Shown one piece after another: positions 43,609 to 51,600 of a DNA stretch of 64,000 nucleotides. The stretch lies in contig NZ_LR027603.1 of assembly GCF_900605495.1 (NCBI RefSeq), forward strand, positions 931,997 to 995,996, written 5' to 3'. The notes under the pieces are model-generated. The model was not told the origin of the DNA. It saw only the letters and a program-made list of their open reading frames with translations, and did no database searches. Position 1 is the stretch's first letter; each line of letters starts with the position of its first letter. A program made the position numbers and the translations under genes. The DNA comes from Bacilliculturomica massiliensis (GTDB lineage Bacteria; Bacillota; Clostridia; Peptostreptococcales; Anaerovoracaceae).

Positions 43609-43640
43609 AACCGTCTTCTCTGAGGGAGGACGGTTTTTTT
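43609..43640 (+). terminator. Expression-platform terminator of riboswitch 2
   Basis: AACCGTC (43609-43615) pairs with GACGGTT (43629-43635), extended by TTCTC/GGGAG with wobble pairs, then a T-run. It lies between aptamer and gene start, as in transcription-attenuating riboswitches. Confidence 0.88.
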
Positions 43641-43785
43641 CGTGCAGGCGATGCCTGACAGCCCTTTCTTCAGGCTGTGTGTGGTTTCTGTATCGTATAG
43701 AATTCGCCGGAAAGGAGGGTTTCAGCTCTGCGCAAGCAGAGAGTGAAAAAACGTATTGTTACATATGAAAAAGGAGGAAGAACGA

Positions 43786-45555
43786 ATGTTGAAAAAGCAC
43801 ATCAAAAAAGCTTTGGCAGCAGTACTGTCACTGTCCATGGTGCTCAGTATGAGCGGAGCGGCCTTTGCCGCCGCCGACTGGCCCACGTACCAGGGAAATG
43901 AGATTCACAATGGGATCGTGACAGACGCTGTGCCGACAACTGCACTCATCGACGAGGTGAAGCTGACGCTTCCCAACAACGGGTCCGGCTGGGACGGAGT
44001 GGATTCCGCGCCGGTGATGGAGACCAGAAACGGCGTTACATACGCCTATGTGCTGTACGATGGTTATACGGTCAGCAACGACGCCGGCGGCGGTCGGCTG
44101 GCTAAGGTAAACTGCAATACCGGCGGGCTGGAATGGAGCAAGCAGATCAGTCAGACCAGCGGATTCCAGTTGTCTTCGCCGTATCTGGACACGGCCGCCA
44201 GAGCTATTTATGTGGGAACCACCGGGTTCAATCAGAAAACGGGCAACGACAGCCTTACCGTGTCGGGCGGCGTCATCACTGACTGGACATTCAGCGGCGG
44301 AACGGCCGGCGCTGAAAGCGGAATCGTGGTTTCCGGGGACAGCACAGTGACGTTGAATCAGAGTGAAGTGACTCTGACATCCGGAAAGACACATCGCTCC
44401 GCCACCGGCATCAGACTGAACAGCGCTGCAGCGGCGCCTAATGTGACCATCACCGCGATTCTCAATGGCACGGTCGTAGGCCAGAAATATCTGACGTCTG
44501 CCGACGTCATCAACAACGAAGCCAGCGGAAATGTACCGCATTACTATCTGAATCAGAACTTCGGAGAATACTCCTCCACAGCGGAGAATGCAGTGCAGGG
44601 AGACGGGACAACTCCGGCAGACGCGCTGACCTTCACCTATGAGTTCAGCGGCAACACGGCGGGGGCCGTCATCGAATACGGGCGCATTTACGAGCAAGCC
44701 AGCTCCATCACGAAGGTGAAGGGAATCGACGGCACGCCGACCAACGAGTGGTCCTACAGTTTGCCCAACAACAACCAGATCAATACGCCCATCGTAAAGA
44801 GCGGTGATTATCTGTTCTTTGGGACATGGTCCGGAAATACGGGCACATATTATCAGGCGCATCTTAACGCCAGAACGGGAAAGATCGACGGTTTGAAGGA
44901 TTACAACCCGGGCAACGGGGGATTCTACTGGGCCGGAGCTGTGGTGGACGGCGGATACGTCTACTTTGGGGGGGACAAGGGATATCTGTACGCGCAGCCG
45001 GTAGGTAGCAGCTTCGGTTCAGGAACCACTGCACCGATCAATCTAAGCACAGTAGATGGAAGTATCAGTGCTGGAAACGTCCGCAGCACCATTGCGCTGG
45101 TGGACGGAGCGTTGTACTTTACCAGTCAGGGCGGCTATCTGTGGTGCTTCAATCCCAATGGCGGCAATCCGACATTTGGCTGGAAGGCACAATTGGCAGG
45201 CACGTCGACCTCCACACCCACAGTCACCGCAACAGATCTTTATGTAGGCTACTACAGCGGGTTTAACGCGGGAGGCATTCAGAAGGTCAGCAGAGCCGAT
45301 GGCCACACGGTGAGCACTGTGGCCACGCCGGGACCGGTGCAGGGATCCGTATTGGTATACCAGACCGGCGGCACGGACTATCTGTATGTGAACACGAATT
45401 CGGCCAGCGGGGCGGGCTATTGCTATGACGCGTCGGGAAATCTGAAGTGGAAAACCACTTCCGGTACCTACGCGCTGCAGGGCATGGCAACCAGCAATGG
45501 CTATATTGTGTTCGGAAACGACTATGATCAGTTCTATGTAATCAGTGCACAATAA
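43786..45555 (+). CDS. Secreted PQQ-like beta-propeller protein
   Basis: 589 residues. A signal peptide (about 1-32, core ALAAVLSLSMVLSMSGAAFA) is followed by blades of the PQQ/BamB-like type, such as GRLAKVNCNTGGLEWSKQ, GGYVYFGGDKGYLYA, GALYFTSQGGYLWCFNPNGG and YCYDASGNLKWKT. A segment of roughly 155 residues (about 150-305) interrupts the propeller with beta-rich sequence of another kind (SGIVVSGDSTVTLNQSEVTL). There is no wall-sorting motif or membrane anchor. AAGGAGG (43771-43777) lies 8 nt before ATG 43786. It is the first gene after cobalamin riboswitch 2. A role in binding a ligand such as corrinoid, or scaffolding, is inferred from context. Confidence 0.85.
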   Translation: MLKKHIKKALAAVLSLSMVLSMSGAAFAAADWPTYQGNEIHNGIVTDAVPTTALIDEVKLTLPNNGSGWDGVDSAPVMETRNGVTYAYVLYDGYTVSNDAGGGRLAKVNCNTGGLEWSKQISQTSGFQLSSPYLDTAARAIYVGTTGFNQKTGNDSLTVSGGVITDWTFSGGTAGAESGIVVSGDSTVTLNQSEVTLTSGKTHRSATGIRLNSAAAAPNVTITAILNGTVVGQKYLTSADVINNEASGNVPHYYLNQNFGEYSSTAENAVQGDGTTPADALTFTYEFSGNTAGAVIEYGRIYEQASSITKVKGIDGTPTNEWSYSLPNNNQINTPIVKSGDYLFFGTWSGNTGTYYQAHLNARTGKIDGLKDYNPGNGGFYWAGAVVDGGYVYFGGDKGYLYAQPVGSSFGSGTTAPINLSTVDGSISAGNVRSTIALVDGALYFTSQGGYLWCFNPNGGNPTFGWKAQLAGTSTSTPTVTATDLYVGYYSGFNAGGIQKVSRADGHTVSTVATPGPVQGSVLVYQTGGTDYLYVNTNSASGAGYCYDASGNLKWKTTSGTYALQGMATSNGYIVFGNDYDQFYVISAQ

Positions 45556-45582
45556 TATTGGTCTGAACGTTTGAAAATCAGG

Positions 45583-45620
45583 GGGCATTTCAGCGGCGAA
45601 GGCGGCTGGAATGCCCTTTT
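45583..45620 (+). terminator. Leaky terminator or attenuator between the first two surface genes
   Basis: GGGCATTTCAGC (45583-45594) and GCTGGAATGCCC (45605-45616) form a 12-bp stem with one wobble, followed by only four T residues. It could lower expression of the giant gene relative to the propeller. Confidence 0.7.
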
Positions 45621-45638
45621 AAAAGAGGAGATGTGTAC

Positions 45639-48600
45639 ATGGGAAAGATGAAAAAGAGTAAAATTGCTCTGAGTCTGATCCTTTCTTTGGCCCTGCTTGT
45701 GGGGCAGGCTGCGTCGATCACGGCTTTCAGCTATGCGCAGGATACGGTTTCTGAACAGGAAAATGACGGAGGGGGACTGGGAGCGGGAAGCGACGATCCG
45801 AGCGTAGACTCAAACAATGGGGCGAGCAGACCGGAGGAAAACGGCGAACAGTTGGAGGAGGAAGAGACGGAGGGCGATGGGAATAACCAGCCGGAGGGAA
45901 ATACGGAAGGAACAGAACAGGGGGAAGAAGAAAAAGACGAAATAGTGAATGACAACGAAAAAGATGAGGCGCCCGGCACAACGGAACAGCCGTCCGTCTC
46001 AGGCAATGGGAACGAAGAAGAAACCGCCGGAGGCGAAGCGCCGGAGCCGCCGGAAAATCTGCTTCCACCAATATTGGAAGATATGATGGAACTGGAGCCT
46101 TATCAGGAGCTGATCGAGCTGCTGCGGACGGCGAATGACGGCACGCCGGTGGACATTAAGTTCTACGAGGAATACACTTCATCTCCCGCGTTTTACGTGG
46201 AAGATGCGGAGGGTTTGAAAAAAGTAGCCGCCTTAGTAAACGAGGGCAGGGAAAATTTTGATGGGAAAACAATCACGATCAGCGGATCGGGAATAGATTT
46301 GAGCACGGAGAAAAACTGGATTCCAATCGGGAGCGGAAGTGACTTCCCTCAATTTTGTGGAATATTTGATGGAAATGGAAAGACAATTAGAAATTTAACA
46401 ATTGAATGTACAGAAGACACAGCGAATATTTACGAGTATGGGGCTGGTCTTTTTGGAGATATCAGCAACGCTGAGATCAGGAATTTAGAGTTGAAAGATG
46501 TCGATATCATATTTGGACAGAATGCACTAGAGGCGGAATACAGAGCAAAGGGTGCACTTGTTTCGTATGCCTATAATACATGTGTGATAGAAAATGTAAT
46601 AGTTTCGGGGAGGATAAAGGACGATCGAGCTGCATCTCTTGAAAATGATTCATCGGCACCCGGTGAGGATATGGTTACGGGAGGGATCGTTGGAGGGGCT
46701 GCAGTCGATAGCAAGCTTACCATAGCCAACTGTGAGAGCAATGTAAAAATTTACTCTGCGACTAATTATACGGGGGGTATACTGGGAGCATTTTTAGGAA
46801 GCGACCTTGAGATTGAAAACTGTGCCAATAAAGGGAATGTCGGGGATCCTCTCTTTAAAGATGGGGGGGACGCGACCGGACATTATATGGCATCAGCATA
46901 TGGCGGAATTCTCGGTTATAGTTCTGGAAGAACAAAAATAAGTAAATGTGAAAATAGTGGAGCGGTTTCAACAGGATTTGGTTACGGCGGCGGTATATTA
47001 GGTCAATTTAATAACGATATAGAAATTTCGTACTGCTATAATCAGGGGGACGTTTATGCTTATCAGTATGCGGGCGGCGTCACGGGGGGGAAAGATTCGA
47101 GTGGCTCTGGCTGCAGTGTAAACATATCATTCAGCCAAAATACAGGCGGCGTCACTGTGGATGACAGTGGTAATCTTGTAGGAGGAGCCGGGGGCATAGC
47201 GGGGCTGCTTTATGATTGCCGGGGGAGTTTAAATAACTGTTTTTCAACGGGAACTATTGTTGGTACTGAATTTGGAAGCTCTCCCCCAAGGATTTCTGGG
47301 ATAGGAAACCTTCCGTATGTGGATAAAAACTTTGACGTTCAAAATTGTTTTAACGGCGGAAGCTTGCAGAGTGAGTCCGATGGAAGTTTGTCTGCAATTG
47401 CTTACGGAGTATCATGCGTTAGTTGTTATTATGTTGATACCATAACAGGACCGCTTACTGACAATTTATCTGCTGTTGCAAAAAGCACAGAGACCTTCGC
47501 AAGCGGCGAGGTGGCCTGGCTGCTCAACAGTGCAGGCGGTACGGCAGTCAACTCCGGAAACTGGGGTCAGGATGGAGCCGCTCCTGTTTTTGCGGACGGA
47601 GCGCACCCCGCCGTGTGTCGTGTCAGCTTGGAGAAGGACGGTGAAGGCACGCTCAAATTCAACGGTTCTGAGGATTCATTTCATTATATAACCGAGTCGG
47701 AAGGAAAGGATTTGACGGTGACCGCCGATCCGGGAGAGGGTTTCATCCTTAAATTACTCACATTAAAAGAGCTTGTTTCAGGAGCTGAGATCGAGTCGGA
47801 GAGGTCCGGGAACAGCTTTTCGTTTCGACATCAACGCAAGGATATAGTGGCTTCGGCTGCTTTCGAGCGCAGGCCTGATGACGCGGGAGAACTGAATATC
47901 ATCTGGGACCTCGGCGGAGGGACGCTCTCCGATTCCGCGGTCACTCCTGCGACTGTTCCGTATGGCAAGACGCTGGCGGAGCCGGAGATCACCAAAGAGG
48001 GGTTTGTGCTGCGGGGATGGTATGCGGTGACGGAAAACGAAGACGGAACGGAAACGGAAGCTCGATACAACTTTAAAGCCGCGGTGACAACGGACATTAT
48101 GCTGCGGGCAAAGTGGGTAAAGGACAGTCTCACTGTGACCTTCGACTTTGACGACGCGCAGGGCGACGTTCCCGCGCGCCAGACAACTACCACCTTTGCC
48201 ATCGGAGGCAGCTTTGCCGCACCCCAGGCCACGCGCAGCGCAGTGGACTGTATGGAATATCAGTTCAAGGGCTGGTTTACAGAGAAAAACGGCGGCGGAA
48301 CACAGTGGGAAGACGGCAGAAAAATAGGAGAAGCCGACAGGGGTGAAATCGTACTGTACGCCGATTGGGATTCATTCGATCTCTTTGACAGCGGAACGCT
48401 TGGCAATCCCCCTTTCGTCATTGAGGATGCCGATACGCTGGCCCTGCTGGCGCAGAGAGTAAACACAGGCGGCGGAAAAAATCAGAATGGATATAAGGCT
48501 TGTCGTTTTAAGCTGGGCAGAGATATCGACCTTTCCGAATACGAAAGCTGGACGCCCATCGGAACAGCGGCACATCCCTTCCGGGGAGGGCTGGACGGCG

Positions 48601-51600
48601 ATTATCACACGATCTCCAATTTGAAGATCAATGCGCCGGAGTCGGATTATCAGGGGCTGTTCGGTTATGTTACGGCCGCCAACGGCAATGCGGTAAACAA
48701 TATCTATTTGGAAAAGGTGGATATAACCGGAAGGAAGTACGTGGGTGCAGTGATGGGGTATGGTGAGAATTTGGGCCAAAGCATCGGCGCCAATCAACGA
48801 CTGGGCGTTCTTTCCGGAAGCGTAAAGGGAACGGAATGTGTGGGCGGCGTAGCGGGAGCAATCGCAACAACCTCCGACTATAGTGGCCTATCATACACAT
48901 ACGCATTCTGGCTGAACGGTGCGGCTGTGACAGCCATAGAGGGAACGGCCGGCGGCGGCGCGGGGAGTTTAGCCGCGTCTTCGCGCTTGACGGACAGCTG
49001 TAATACAGGCACGGTCGCCGGCGCGGCCGGTTCGGGGGCGATCGCGGGAAGCGGAACGGTCAGCGGCTGCTGGTATCTGGAAAACAGCGTGACAGATCCC
49101 GCAGATGCAAAGGGTCTGACTGCTCTCAACCAGGTGGACGTTGCTTCCAACCGGGCGGCCTGGCTGATGGACCAGGGCGACAAGCAGAGCAGAAGCGCCA
49201 ACTGGAGCGCAAAAAACGGAAGGATACTCTTTGCCGGAGGAGACCGGGGCGCGGTCTATCGGATGAATCTTGCAGCCGCGGATCACGGTTCGGTCCGGCT
49301 CATTGACGATGAAGAGGGGCAGTCTCTGTTTCGCGCCGCGGGAAGCAAGGTGGCGGTCGAAGCGACGCCTGAGCAGGGATATTTGTTGAAGACCCTGGGC
49401 GTCACCGCCCTGCGGAGCGGCGGAACCGTGGCCGTAGACGGTATGCAGAGCAGCGGCGGCGCTATGAGCTTTATCATGCCGAAGGACGACGTACTGGTAA
49501 GTCCGCAGTTTACAGCGGAAGGCGCCGGTCAGATCGAGGTCGTTTACAAACTTGACGGGGGAAGGTGGCCTTCTGGATTTGATGCGCCTGCCAATCATGC
49601 GAATTTCGGCGAGGTACTGTCGCGGCCGGAGCAGGATCCGGAGCGGACCGGCTATGTGTTTGCAGGCTGGTACAGCGAAAGCGGGGAAGTCTACACCTTC
49701 TCTGAGGCGGTTACAGAAGCGCTGACTCTCACCGCAAAGTGGAAGCGGGAAGGAAACTATCTGGTTACCTTTAATCTGAATCTGGACGCCGCATCGCGGG
49801 ATATTCTGATGGGGCAGATGTCAGCAGAAGAAAAACTGGCGCTGGAACAGGAGGTGGTCTCCGCCGGAGCTGTGACTATGCCTGTCAGGCCGGCAGCGGG
49901 TCAGTGGGTCCAGGGGGAGGAAACGGCATACAGCTTCCTGTACTGGTCTACGGAACCTGTGGGCGGAAGTCAGTGGAACACCCGCACAGAGTTGACTCAG
50001 GATACGGTATTGTACGCTCAGTGGAAGGAGATCGACGCCATGTCCGCGGGGACTCGGGAACAGCCCTATGAGATCGCATCGCTGGACATCCTGAAGCTCC
50101 TGGCTTCGAAGGTCAATGAGGGAAGCGCCTACAGCGGGTGCTGGTTCCGGCTGGCTGTCTCTCTGGAACTTGGGGGAGAGAACTGGACGCCCATCGGAAC
50201 TGCCGGAAGCCCATTCAGCGGGACCTTCCTCGGAAATGACGAGACGATCTCGGGCCTGACCATCGATACGGGCGAAAACTATGTCGGTCTGTTTGGGTGC
50301 ACCAGCAATGCCGTCGTTCAGGATCTGAAGCTGACAGGAATCAGCGTGAACGGCGGTCAATATACCGGAGGCCTGACCGGAAAAGCGACAGCGACGACGA
50401 TCGAGAATGTTTCGATATCCGGGACCGTCGAGGGTGCAGATTACACAGGCGGTCTGGTTGGCTGTGCTGATGGCAGCAATGTCGGCGCAAGCAGCAGAAC
50501 CAGCAGTATCAGAAACAGTTCGATGTCCGGCAGCGTTTCAGGCGGAACCAATACAGGCGGCCTGATCGGAAGTCTGCAGGGCGGAAGTCTGACTGACTGT
50601 GTGAATGATGCGGAGGTTAGTGGCGAGCGCTCCAACACAGGCGGTATCGCTGGGGCGGTCAGGTACCACGAGTATAAGGATACATCCGGGAACCTATGCG
50701 CCGCGAAATTTACCTTAAGCAGGTGCACGAACAACGGAAACGTAACAGGGTCAGGAGACTGCGCCGGCGGGATCGCGGGAGAGATCTGCCATGGAACTAC
50801 GATCGACAAGTGTGTGAACACAGCGAATATCCAGAGCGGCAATTATGTGGGAGGCCTGTTCGGGCGGGTCAGCACAAAAGAGGATGACAGTAACAAATTT
50901 CAACAAACGGCTCTCACCATTCGTTCCGGCTATAACACAGGTTCGGTATCGGGAACCGACTACGTAGGCGGGCTGGTGGGAGCTCAGGAGAGCAGGAAAG
51001 GCAGCGGACAGAATTCGGCGGCGGATGGAACGACCATTGAAAACTGCTTCAGCAGCGGTACGGCCAGCGGCAATGGGCCCAGGGTGGGAGCTCTTTCCGG
51101 CCATGGATTCGGGAAAGACACAACGACAAAAGAATGCTGCGCGCGAAATGATGGAACGGTCTATGTGGATGCAGACAGCGCAGCGCTGCTGCTGGCGGAG
51201 GACTTTCGAAGCGGAAGAGCGGCGTATCTGCTGGACGGCGGCAGCGGAAGCCGCAAAGCCCTCTGGGCGCAGGGAGTGTCCGGTCCGGTCTTTGCCGACG
51301 GTGACAACCGGCCGGTCTATGAGATTCAGTTGGCGCAGTCGGGAGCGGGAACCGTTTCCGGAGCCGGCATACAAACCGGATATAATTATCTGAGCCTGAC
51401 GACAAATACGGGCATCGAAGCCGTTCCGGAGGAAGGGTCCGTGGTCAGTCTCTTTGAGGTGGCCGACGCCGCGGGGACCGTAGTGAATACACAGACCGGA
51501 AATCGGATCGAGTATACCATCGAACCGGAGAAATCACTGTACATCCGCGTGAACTTTGCGGAGACGCAGACGGGGAACTGTACTGTCCGTTTTCACACCA

